NCBI GenBank assembly: GCA_902569245.1
Contig: CACFTO010000001.1
Span: 138,066-202,065, forward strand
Direction of reading: 5' to 3'
Source: an uncultured Pelagibacteraceae bacterium
GTDB taxonomy: Bacteria > Pseudomonadota > Alphaproteobacteria > Pelagibacterales > Pelagibacteraceae
DNA length: 64,000 nt
In this document: positions 38,857 through 47,074 of the stretch, in pieces
Layout: the number at the start of each line of letters is the position of its first letter
How positions within the stretch are numbered: position 1 is the first letter of the stretch
Position numbers and translations under genes: made by a program
The notes under the pieces: generated by a model
What the model was told of the DNA's origin: nothing
Seen by the model: only the letters and a program-made list of their open reading frames with translations
Databases searched by the model: none

Positions 38857-38931
38857 GCCCTGGTGGTGAAATGGTTATCACGAAAGTTTGTGGAACTTTA
38901 GTTTTTGGTTCAATTCCAAGCCAGGGTACCA
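38857..38931 (+). tRNA. tRNA-His (anticodon GTG), CCA encoded
   Basis: A 75-nt tRNA. GCCCTGG pairs with CCAGGGT (G1-U72 wobble), then A73 and CCA. The anticodon stem AAAGT/ACTTT closes TTGTGGA (anticodon GTG). A G lies at 38856, just before G1, but the discriminator is A, not C, so the standard G-1:C73 pair of tRNA-His is absent, as known for alphaproteobacteria. The hisS ATG follows only 4 nt after the CCA. Confidence 0.94.
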
Positions 38932-38935
38932 AAAA

Positions 38936-40330
38936 ATGAATAAAGAAAATAAATTGATACCTGGGTTGCCCTCAGGATTTGAAGATCGTTGGGATAAGAA
39001 ACTTCTTCTCAAAAAAAAGCTGTTATCAGTAATTGAGAATAATTTTATTAAGTTTGGTGCTGAACCACTTGAAACACCATCGTTCGAAATAAGTGAAAAT
39101 ATTGGATCTTTTCTAGCAGAAGATGAAGCTAATCCTATGTCTGATGTATTTTCATTTAAAGATGGAGACAAAAATATTACACTTAGATATGACCTATCTA
39201 GCCCTTTAGCAAGATTTGTTGCTCAAAATAATCAAGAGTTGCCTTCAATTTATAAAAGATATGCTATTCAAAATGTATTTCGTAACGAAAAGGCAGGCAA
39301 TGGAAGATATAGAGAATTTTTGCAGGCAGATTTTGATATTGTAGGAAATGTTAGTTCATCACAAGCTAACGCTGAACTTTGTAATTTAATTTCAGCAACA
39401 CTTTTTGAATGTGGATTAAAGAAAGATCAGTTTACGATCAATGTAAGTAACAGAAAAATAGTTCAAGGTTTACTTGATGAATTACAAATAACTGAGGAAA
39501 AACAATTAAAAGTTATTAGGGCAATCGATAAACTTGATAAGCCTGGATTTGGAATAAAAGGTGTAGAAGACCTTTTGAGAAAGGAAAGAAAAGATACTAG
39601 TGGTGCTGTTACAAAAGGTGCAGACTTAAATGATAAGCAGGTTTTACAAATATTAGATTATTTAAAAATTAAAGATTTAAATGAATTAAAAAAAAATTTA
39701 AAAAACTCATTATCGCAAGAAGGAATCAAGGAATTAGAGGACTTTTTTGAGGTCTTCAGATATGGATCAAACTTAGATCAAGTCAAAACTAACTTCACAA
39801 TTGTCAGAGGCTTGGCGTATTACTCTGATTTCATAGTTGAAACTAATTTAAATTTTAAAGTTACAAATAATAAAGGTAAAGAAGTAGATATTGGCAGTAT
39901 TTGTTCGGGTGGAGCCTATGCAAAACTTATTTCAAGGTTTAAAGGAGTTGATATTCCAGGTACAGGTATAAGTTTTGGTGTAGATAGACTTTTGTTTGCA
40001 TTAATGCAATTAGATCAGTTTCAATTAGACGAACAAAAACCAGTTTTAGTGTGTGTGATGGATCAAAAATACTTAAAAAACTACTACGAAATTTTAGATC
40101 TTTTAAGACAAAACAATATTAATTCAGAAATATTTTTAGATACCAAAAAAAATCTTGGTAAGCAGCTTACTTATGCAAACAAACGCCAATTACCAGTTGC
40201 AGTAATCTGTGGAGAAAATGAATTTAAAGATAATACAGTGACCATTAAAAATTTAAAGGGTGTAAAGGGTGAGAATAACAAAACAATTCCCAAGAAAGAA
40301 TTAATAAATGAAGTCAAAAAACTTATCTGA
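38936..40330 (+). CDS. hisS: Histidyl-tRNA synthetase
   Basis: Charges tRNA-His. It has 464 residues from the ATG at 38936; a longer frame reaches 38888 but runs through tRNA-His and is rejected. Class II motifs: LPSGFEDRWDKK, LRYDLSSPLARFVA, motif 2 QNVFRNEKAGNGRYREF, FTIVRGLAYYSDFIVE, and motif 3 PGTGISFGVDRLLFAL. The C-terminal anticodon-binding domain follows. The sequence looks like the alphaproteobacterial HisRS type that reads a tRNA-His without G-1. It overlaps hisZ by 23 nt. Confidence 0.96.
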   Translation: MNKENKLIPGLPSGFEDRWDKKLLLKKKLLSVIENNFIKFGAEPLETPSFEISENIGSFLAEDEANPMSDVFSFKDGDKNITLRYDLSSPLARFVAQNNQELPSIYKRYAIQNVFRNEKAGNGRYREFLQADFDIVGNVSSSQANAELCNLISATLFECGLKKDQFTINVSNRKIVQGLLDELQITEEKQLKVIRAIDKLDKPGFGIKGVEDLLRKERKDTSGAVTKGADLNDKQVLQILDYLKIKDLNELKKNLKNSLSQEGIKELEDFFEVFRYGSNLDQVKTNFTIVRGLAYYSDFIVETNLNFKVTNNKGKEVDIGSICSGGAYAKLISRFKGVDIPGTGISFGVDRLLFALMQLDQFQLDEQKPVLVCVMDQKYLKNYYEILDLLRQNNINSEIFLDTKKNLGKQLTYANKRQLPVAVICGENEFKDNTVTIKNLKGVKGENNKTIPKKELINEVKKLI

Positions 40331-41357
40331 AAATATACTTAAATCTTTAAAATCAAGTGGATTTGATTATATAGATTTAGATACAGTAATTCCAACCAAT
40401 CTAATTCTCGAGAGATCTGGGGAATCATTTAGAAGTTTAATCTTTTCATTTATGGATCAGAATGGAAAGGAAATTTGTTTAAGACCTGATTTAACTATTG
40501 CTTCTTGTATCAAATATCTCAATCAAAAAAAAAAGAGATCTTCAAAAGTATTTTATAATGGTCAAGCATTCAGAAAAGTTCAGAAAAAAAATGAAAAAAT
40601 CATCAGAGATCAAATAGGTTTTGAGATCATAGGATCAAAAGATGAAAAGAGAGATGATAAGCAAATTATAAATACCGGTATTAAAGTTTTAAATAAATTT
40701 AAATATAAGTCTGGGAGTATAACAATAGGAAATGTAGAAATATTTCACTTATTGATAAGTAAATTAGATATTCCAAAAAGATGGAAACTTAGATTACAAA
40801 GACATTTTTGGCGAGAGGCTTATTTTAATGAATTATTAAGACGTTTAGAGACTAATTCAGATGTTGATGAAACTATCGTTGAGTTAGATAAAAAAAGATA
40901 CCTTAAACTATGTAAACAAAATCAAAACAGAAATATAGCAGGGCGATCCTTAAGAGAAATACTGATCAGATTTGATAACAAAATTAAAGATCCTAGAAGA
41001 CAAGTAAAAGGTCAGAATGTCGTAAAGATCATAAGGGAATATTTAAAAATTAATTGCAAAATGAGTAATGCAGCAACTACTCTTAATGTTTTTTTTAAAA
41101 AAAATAAAATAAATCTTACTGTTGGAAAAAATTATTTTCCAATCACAAAAGATAAGGTCTCAAAATTAAATGTAAATTTTTCATCTTCTTTTGGAAGACA
41201 TCTTGAATATTACACTGGGATGGTATTTAAAATTACAATAAATTCAAAGGCTAGAAAAATTCAGGTTAATGGAGGCCGTTACGACAATCTAATTTCTGAT
41301 TTAGGATCTTCAAAAAAAATTCCAGCAGTTGGAGGTGCAATAAGTTTAAATGATTAA
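40308..41357 (+). CDS. hisZ: ATP phosphoribosyltransferase regulatory subunit
   Basis: A HisRS-like paralogue without tRNA function that partners the short HisG. It has 349 residues with degenerate class II core segments (RPDLTIASCIKYL, FYNGQAFRKVQ, DQIGFEIIGS, GRHLEYYTGMVF and QVNGGRYDNLISDLG). It overlaps hisS upstream and hisG downstream by 8 nt, and a short HisG follows, which together confirm the HisZ call over a second HisS. Confidence 0.93.
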   Translation: MKSKNLSENILKSLKSSGFDYIDLDTVIPTNLILERSGESFRSLIFSFMDQNGKEICLRPDLTIASCIKYLNQKKKRSSKVFYNGQAFRKVQKKNEKIIRDQIGFEIIGSKDEKRDDKQIINTGIKVLNKFKYKSGSITIGNVEIFHLLISKLDIPKRWKLRLQRHFWREAYFNELLRRLETNSDVDETIVELDKKRYLKLCKQNQNRNIAGRSLREILIRFDNKIKDPRRQVKGQNVVKIIREYLKINCKMSNAATTLNVFFKKNKINLTVGKNYFPITKDKVSKLNVNFSSSFGRHLEYYTGMVFKITINSKARKIQVNGGRYDNLISDLGSSKKIPAVGGAISLND

Positions 41358-42027
41358 AATTGGTATTCCAAGCAAGGGTCGATTAAGAAAAGATACTTTA
41401 AACATATTTAAAAATAAAAAGTTAAAAATTCTATCAGAAAGAGGTGATAGAGATCTCTTTGGATATATAAAAGGAAATAAAAGTATTAAAATTATTTATC
41501 TACATGCGAGAGAAATTATAGAAAGATTGGGTGATGGATCTCTAGATATTGGATTTTCAGGATATGATTTATTAAAAGAAACTGAATTAAATATACAAAA
41601 TAAAGTTACTATTGCTAAAAAGCTAGAATATGGACATGCAACTTTAGTATTAGCTGTGCCAGATGAGTGGATTGATATTCAGACACTTGCTGATTTAGAG
41701 GAAATTTCCTTTGATTTTAAAGATAAAAAGAAAAGTAGAATGAGAGTTGCAACAAAATATCCAAATCTAACTAGAGAATTTTTATTTTCAAAAGGTGTAA
41801 CTCAATTTAAGCTAGTCCCATCTCTTGGAGCTACTGAAGTATATCCATTTACTGGTTCATCAGAAATTTTATCAGATATAACTAGTACAGGTGAAACTTT
41901 ACGCGCGAATGATTTAAGAGTCTTAAAAGATGGAAATATTCTTAAAAGTACAGCAATTTTAATGTTTAATAAAAAATTGAGTAACAAAAAAGGTTTGAAG
42001 AAAATTTTAAACTTGCTTAGCTCTTAA
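41350..42027 (+). CDS. hisG: ATP phosphoribosyltransferase, short form
   Basis: First step of histidine synthesis: joins ATP and PRPP. At 225 residues it is the short form, lacking the C-terminal regulatory domain, and needs HisZ, which lies just upstream. Seen: KIGIPSKGRLRKDTL, DIGFSGYDLL, VATKYPNLTREFL, LVPSLGATEVYPFTG and SDITSTGETLRAND, the PRPP-site signature. It overlaps hisZ by 8 nt. Confidence 0.95.
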   Translation: MIKIGIPSKGRLRKDTLNIFKNKKLKILSERGDRDLFGYIKGNKSIKIIYLHAREIIERLGDGSLDIGFSGYDLLKETELNIQNKVTIAKKLEYGHATLVLAVPDEWIDIQTLADLEEISFDFKDKKKSRMRVATKYPNLTREFLFSKGVTQFKLVPSLGATEVYPFTGSSEILSDITSTGETLRANDLRVLKDGNILKSTAILMFNKKLSNKKGLKKILNLLSS

Positions 42028-42049
42028 CTCTCACTATTATCTTAAAGCT

Positions 42050-43147
42050 ATGGATGCGATTCTATTGATAATCTTACTTTTATTGCTTGGTGCAACTCTA
42101 GGGGTTTTATACCTTAATTTAAGGTCAAAACCCAAAGAAGAGACTGAGAATAAAGAAGTTGAGGAAATAGCTCATTTAAAGTCAGAAATCGTTTCTTTAA
42201 AAGACACTTTAAATAATACTATCAATAATTCATTAGGCTCAATGTCTACTTCATTTAATAATCTTTCTACAGGTGTCACTAAAGATATGACAGAGGCTTT
42301 AACTAAAGTAGATGAAAAAGTTGGCAATTTTAACCAACAAGTACAGTTATTGAATCAGAGCCAAGAGGGTATTAGTAAAATTTTAGCAGGTGTTAAAAAA
42401 TATGGAACACTTGCTGAATTTAGTTTGGATGCTTTAATTAAAGATTTATTACCAGCCTCTCAATTCATGACTAATGTTAAAATGAAAGAGGATACAAGTG
42501 AAAACGTTGAATTTGCAATTAAACTTCAAGGTGATGTAATGGTTCCAGTAGACTCCCATTTCCCAGTTGAAAAATTTAAGGCAATTACTGACGGTTATGA
42601 TGCAGATGATAAACGAGCTGTTGCAGATGCAAGAGCAAAATTAGCGTCAGCCTTCAAAGCTAAAGCTAAAAGTGTAAATGAAAAATACATAGTACCACCA
42701 AAAACCACAGATTTTGCTATCGTTTATGCACCAACTGAAAGTTTATATAAAGAATTGACTGAGTATCAAGATCCAAGCACAAAAGAATTATTAACTCAAG
42801 AATTAATGAGAAAAAACAAAATTGTAATTTGTGGACCAAACACTTTATCTGCTTACTTGCAATCTTTGCACATGGGTTTTCAATCCCTCAAAGTTCAAAA
42901 GGGAGCAACTGAAATATATACTCATTTAAAAACGATTAGCACAAGGTTTTCAAGACATTTTGATAATATTATAGTCTTGAATAAAAAACTAGAAGAGGCA
43001 ATGGCTGTTGTTAATAAGTTTGGAATGGATGCGAGATCTATTACGAGAACTTTGGAAAACATAAAAGATCCAGAGCAGTTCGAAAAAGCTCTTAAAACAG
43101 ATAATGTAGAAAAACTCGAAGATCTTCCTAGACAAGCCAAAAAATAA
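42050..43147 (+). CDS. rmuC: DNA recombination protein RmuC
   Basis: A 365-residue RmuC. The N-terminal membrane anchor (about 4-23, LLIILLLLLGATLGVLYL) is followed by a coiled coil (about 40-110). The conserved nuclease-like core has VEFAIKLQGDVMVPVDSHFP, FAIVYAPTESLYKEL, and ICGPNTLSAYLQSLHMGFQS. RmuC limits inversions and is thought to be a nuclease of the PD-(D/E)XK superfamily. It is followed, 36 nt on, by another PD-(D/E)XK gene and then exonuclease I. Confidence 0.93.
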   Translation: MDAILLIILLLLLGATLGVLYLNLRSKPKEETENKEVEEIAHLKSEIVSLKDTLNNTINNSLGSMSTSFNNLSTGVTKDMTEALTKVDEKVGNFNQQVQLLNQSQEGISKILAGVKKYGTLAEFSLDALIKDLLPASQFMTNVKMKEDTSENVEFAIKLQGDVMVPVDSHFPVEKFKAITDGYDADDKRAVADARAKLASAFKAKAKSVNEKYIVPPKTTDFAIVYAPTESLYKELTEYQDPSTKELLTQELMRKNKIVICGPNTLSAYLQSLHMGFQSLKVQKGATEIYTHLKTISTRFSRHFDNIIVLNKKLEEAMAVVNKFGMDARSITRTLENIKDPEQFEKALKTDNVEKLEDLPRQAKK

Positions 43148-43183
43148 ATTTAATTTAAATATAATTTCTCATATAAGAAATAC

Positions 43184-43870
43184 ATGAAATGGAATAATAA
43201 ATTTAATTATCCAAAGTCCACAAGATCAATTGAGGATGGTTATAGGAAATACTCTTTAGGAGAAGAAAAACTTCCAAGTGTAACAGCAATATTAAGTGCT
43301 ACTAAATCTGAAGAGGAAAAAGCTGCTTTAGCAAATTGGAAGGAGAGAGTAGGTTTTAAAGAAGCAAATAGAATAAAAACAGAGGCATCTTCAAGAGGTA
43401 CATCAATGCACTCATATATAGAGGATTATTTAAGAGGACGTATCAATGAAAGTTTTTTTGAAAGTAATGAACAATATAAAAATATGGCCAAAGAAATAAT
43501 TGAAAAAGGCATAGATAATAAATTAGATGAAATTTATGGAATTGAAGAAACGTTGTATTATCCCGAACAATATGCAGGCACAGCTGACTTAATTGGTGTA
43601 TATAAGGGAAATGATGTTGTAATAGATTTTAAGCAAAGTAATAAACCAAAAAAAACAGATTATATTCAAGATTATTTTTTACAACTTGGAGCATATACTC
43701 TAGCTCATGACATTGTTCATGGAACAAAGATGAAAGCTGGGATAATTTTACTTTGTACAAAAGATATTTTATTTCAGGAATTTAAAATAGAAGGTGCAGA
43801 ATTAGAGATGTATCAAAATTTATTCTTAGGCAGGGTCAAAAAATTTTATGAGATGAATAATATAGCTTGA
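43184..43870 (+). CDS. PD-(D/E)XK exonuclease, MGME1/phage-exonuclease-like
   Basis: A 228-residue nuclease-like protein. Motif RGTSMHSYIEDYL (71-83) matches the RecB-type helix, the metal-binding residues appear as Asp135 (GTADLIGVY) with Asp148-x-Lys150 (VIDFKQSNK), and QLGAY (167-171) is the last motif. This order is that of mitochondrial genome-maintenance exonuclease MGME1 and related phage exonucleases. The expected activity is on single-stranded DNA ends; that is inference. It lies between rmuC and exonuclease I, so a role in DNA-end processing is likely. Confidence 0.72.
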   Translation: MKWNNKFNYPKSTRSIEDGYRKYSLGEEKLPSVTAILSATKSEEEKAALANWKERVGFKEANRIKTEASSRGTSMHSYIEDYLRGRINESFFESNEQYKNMAKEIIEKGIDNKLDEIYGIEETLYYPEQYAGTADLIGVYKGNDVVIDFKQSNKPKKTDYIQDYFLQLGAYTLAHDIVHGTKMKAGIILLCTKDILFQEFKIEGAELEMYQNLFLGRVKKFYEMNNIA

Positions 43871-43994
43871 CTTTAACTGACCATTTCATAGAAGAGATAA
43901 AACTAACTAGAAGCTACTTGTTTAGATGCAACGGTTTAGTCCTAAAAAACTTTCCAAAAACCCATCAAAACATAGCTAATTTAAGGTTAAAAAT
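43871..43994 (+). other. Gap between the MGME1-like gene and exonuclease I
   Basis: A 124-nt AT-rich stretch with no clear gene, hairpin or promoter. A 17-codon frame starting at 43926 is too short to support. Confidence 0.4.
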
Positions 43995-45428
43995 ATGAAT
44001 TTAGCAATCTGGGATATAGAATCGTCAAGTGCAAGTACTGATTTCGGTAGCATAATAGAAATCGGAGGAATTTTAGTCGATGAAAACTTCAAAGAGAAAG
44101 ACCGATTTAATTTAAGGTGCAGTCTGCCTGAAGGGGAAATATTTCAGGCTATGGCCTTAATAGTCAACAAGACATCGATAAAACAACTTACTCAAACTAA
44201 CCTAAGTCATTATCAAATGTTGGGGGAAGTTGAAAAAATTTTTAAAAGATGGTCGCCTTCCATATTCCTTGGTTGGAATTCGATAAATTTTGATGAGGAA
44301 CTTATAAGAAAAGAGTTCTTTAAGAATATAAGGTATCCCTATGTTACTAATAGTTCTCCTAATTTTAGGCATGATGGAATTAATATTGCACGTGGAGCAT
44401 TTGCTATAGATCCAAATATTTTACAAACAGAAATTAATGAAAAAAATAATCCAGTATTTAAACTAGAGTCTTTAGCTAGAATGCAAGGGATAGATTCAAG
44501 TGACGCCCATTCAGCTCTAGCTGATGCCGAAATGACCACAAAAATATTAAATATTGTTAAAAAAAAACAAGAACATACCTGGGAGTCCTTTTTAAGAACC
44601 GCAAATAAATCTGATACAGAAACCATAATGAAAAAAGGGGACATTGTTACTTTAAATGAATATTATTATGGTAAATCCAGACTTCATTTAGTTGTACCAT
44701 TACATCCAAAACATTGTATGCATCCAATCTACCAGGGTTGGTATTACTCAATAGATTTAAGAACTGAAATTCAGCCTTTAATAAACAAATCAATAAATGA
44801 ACTAAAAGTTGAGATGAAAAAATCTCCAAAATTTTTAAGAACAATACGTGCAAATAAAGCACCTATTATAATTGACGGGAAATATGGAATGAATGTAGAG
44901 CCTTATAACAAACTTGATAAAAATGTAATTAAAAAAAGAGCAGAGTTTGTTCAAAATAATGAACAGTTTTCTCAAAATATTTTAACAGCTTTAAGGGAAG
45001 TTGCAGAAGAAAAAGAACAATCAAAATCCCAAGAAGATATATATGCAGAAGAGAGTATTTACACAAAATTTACCTCTAACAAAGACACTGCTTTTTTCCC
45101 AACTTGGCATGCAGCACCATGGAAAGAAAAGTTAAATTTATTAGATAAATTTGATGACGATAGATTGGTTGGATTTGGTAAAAAAATAATATTTCAAGAA
45201 GCCCCAGAAGTTTTGCCAGAGGCAATGTATAAATCAATTAGAAGAGAAATTGCTAAGAGAATACTAAGTGAAAGAAAAGAGAAATGGTGGACAATACCTA
45301 CTTTATATAATGAAATTGACACTTTAAGAGAAAAATATACTAATGAAAATGACAACGAGAAATTAGCTCTCTTAGATGAATTTAATACCTATGCAATGGC
45401 TATTCAAAAAAAATACGAGAATGTTTGA
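43995..45428 (+). CDS. sbcB: Exodeoxyribonuclease I (SbcB-like, DEDDh)
   Basis: A 3'-5' single-strand DNA exonuclease. It has 477 residues, and the DEDDh catalytic set is visible as Asp7 and Glu9 (WDIES), Asp100 (NSINFDEEL), His172 and Asp177 (HSALADAEM). The later region shows the SH3-like and helical parts (MHPIYQGWYYSIDLR, EKWWTIPTLYNEID) of the ExoI family. The N-terminal layout matches E. coli SbcB closely. Substrates are 3' ssDNA ends in repair and recombination. Confidence 0.9.
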   Translation: MNLAIWDIESSSASTDFGSIIEIGGILVDENFKEKDRFNLRCSLPEGEIFQAMALIVNKTSIKQLTQTNLSHYQMLGEVEKIFKRWSPSIFLGWNSINFDEELIRKEFFKNIRYPYVTNSSPNFRHDGINIARGAFAIDPNILQTEINEKNNPVFKLESLARMQGIDSSDAHSALADAEMTTKILNIVKKKQEHTWESFLRTANKSDTETIMKKGDIVTLNEYYYGKSRLHLVVPLHPKHCMHPIYQGWYYSIDLRTEIQPLINKSINELKVEMKKSPKFLRTIRANKAPIIIDGKYGMNVEPYNKLDKNVIKKRAEFVQNNEQFSQNILTALREVAEEKEQSKSQEDIYAEESIYTKFTSNKDTAFFPTWHAAPWKEKLNLLDKFDDDRLVGFGKKIIFQEAPEVLPEAMYKSIRREIAKRILSERKEKWWTIPTLYNEIDTLREKYTNENDNEKLALLDEFNTYAMAIQKKYENV

Positions 45429-45494
45429 TGTATAAAATTAAATTTACCCATTTTTAACTATTGAATAAATAAAATTAATTTATATAAATTTTAT

Positions 45495-45812
45495 ATGGCA
45501 ACAGTAAAATCTACAGATGAAAGTTTTGATCAATTAGTTAAAGATAATAAGATATTAATTTGTGATTTTTGGGCAGAATGGTGCGGTCCATGCCATATGG
45601 TAGCTCCCAGCTTGGAAGAAATTTCAAATGAAATGTCTGACCAATTATCTGTAGCAAAACATAACATTGATGAAGAGCCAAATACGCCAACAAAATATGG
45701 TGTTCGAGGAATCCCTACGATGATTTTGATGAAAGACGGAAATCATGTTTCAACTAAGGTTGGGGCGGTTCCAAAAAGTGAAATTGTTTCTTGGATAAAA
45801 GAAAATATCTAA
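45495..45812 (+). CDS. trxA: Thioredoxin
   Basis: A 105-residue thioredoxin with active site WCGPC (Cys30, Cys33), FWAEWCGPC context, and the cis-Pro segment RGIPTMILMKDG. It is cytoplasmic with no signal peptide. It reduces disulfides in ribonucleotide reductase and other targets. It overlaps folC convergently by 4 nt. Confidence 0.96.
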   Translation: MATVKSTDESFDQLVKDNKILICDFWAEWCGPCHMVAPSLEEISNEMSDQLSVAKHNIDEEPNTPTKYGVRGIPTMILMKDGNHVSTKVGAVPKSEIVSWIKENI

Positions 45813-47074
45813 TTTAAGATTAAAATTTCTCCAGCAAGATATAGTGAACCTATGCAGAGAATAATAGTATTTTCATTTTTTGATAACGATCTTATACTTT
45901 CTTCAATACTATTAGAAAGTTTAAAATTTAATTTTAAATTAAATAACTTTTTTCTAAAATCTTCTTTTGTAATTCCACCATCTTGATTAGGAATATCAAT
46001 TAAAGTAATTGAATTTACTATATTTTCAAAATTTTTTATAAATTCTACATGATCTTTATCTTTCATCATACCTACTATAAGATTTACTTCATCATTTTGA
46101 TTTTTTACCCAATTAGCAATAGAAACACTTGCGCTTATGTTATGACCACCATCTATTATTAGTTTATTATTCCCAGCAATATCTTTTAATTTACCAGATT
46201 TTATTTCTTCAAGTCTTGCTTTTAATGAAATATTTTTTATACCATTTATAATATGTTCGTCTTTAATACTAAAAATCTTTCTTGATGCAGCAATTGTGGT
46301 ACTAATATTATAAAGTTGATGATCTCCAAGAATACTTGGTTCAGGTAATACTAATTCTCCTAACTGATCTTGATATTGAATAAATCCGTTCTCAGACTTT
46401 GCAATATTAAAATCCTTTCCAAAAAAATATTTATTTGACGTATTTTTCTTCAATGATTTTTCTATTTTATCTCTTATTTCATTATTTACTTGTTTATTAA
46501 TAAATATATTTGAGTTTAAAAGTTTAGCTGTTTTTTCATATATTACCCCTTCAATTGATTTATTTTCAAGCCATTGAAAGTGATCATTGTGAATGACACC
46601 AATAAGCGTCATTAAATTTTCCTTAAATACATTTGTACTATCAAATTGATGAAATAATCCAGCTTCTATAATATTAATATTATCTCTGAAATTTTCAGCA
46701 TATTTCAAAAATGCACAAGTTAAAATTTCAAATAATGTTGCATTGTCATCCCCTAAAGTTCTTTCAACATCAGTCAGTAATTCTATTAAATCTTCTTCAT
46801 TGATTTCTTTATCATCAAAAATGTATCTTTCTGTATAAGATAGTAGGTGGGGAGAAGTATAAAGATTAGTTTTATGTCCAGCTTTGTTAATTATTGACTT
46901 TAGACTATAGCACATGCTTGCTTTAGCATTAGTTCCAACAACTGTGACAACATTTTTTAATTTATCTTGAGGATTTCCAAGTTTTTTTAATAGATTAAAA
47001 GTTCTTCCTAGAGATAAGTCTAGTTTTTTTTTATGATGCTTCTCTAGTTTGGATATTAGTTTCTGAAGTTTCAT
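45809..47074 (-). CDS. folC: Dihydrofolate synthase / folylpolyglutamate synthase
   Basis: Adds glutamate to dihydropteroate and folates. It is a 421-residue Mur-ligase-type protein. The substrate segment NLYTSPHLLSYTERYIFDD and the Mur-like ATP and Lys regions (ILGDHQLYNISTTIAASR, IIDGGHN) are present. The P-loop reads VGTNAKAS at 46-53 where GTNGKGS is usual; both glycines are alanines. That makes activity worth testing. The N-terminus overlaps the accD stop region by 44 nt, so the start may be further in, but no better ATG was found. Confidence 0.85.
   Translation of the reverse strand: MKLQKLISKLEKHHKKKLDLSLGRTFNLLKKLGNPQDKLKNVVTVVGTNAKASMCYSLKSIINKAGHKTNLYTSPHLLSYTERYIFDDKEINEEDLIELLTDVERTLGDDNATLFEILTCAFLKYAENFRDNINIIEAGLFHQFDSTNVFKENLMTLIGVIHNDHFQWLENKSIEGVIYEKTAKLLNSNIFINKQVNNEIRDKIEKSLKKNTSNKYFFGKDFNIAKSENGFIQYQDQLGELVLPEPSILGDHQLYNISTTIAASRKIFSIKDEHIINGIKNISLKARLEEIKSGKLKDIAGNNKLIIDGGHNISASVSIANWVKNQNDEVNLIVGMMKDKDHVEFIKNFENIVNSITLIDIPNQDGGITKEDFRKKLFNLKLNFKLSNSIEESIRSLSKNENTIILCIGSLYLAGEILILN

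Noticed and set aside
38888..38935. N-terminal extension of hisS into tRNA-His
   Set aside because: The extra 16 codons are the tRNA anticodon arm and T arm; HisRS family N-termini begin near the ATG at 38936.
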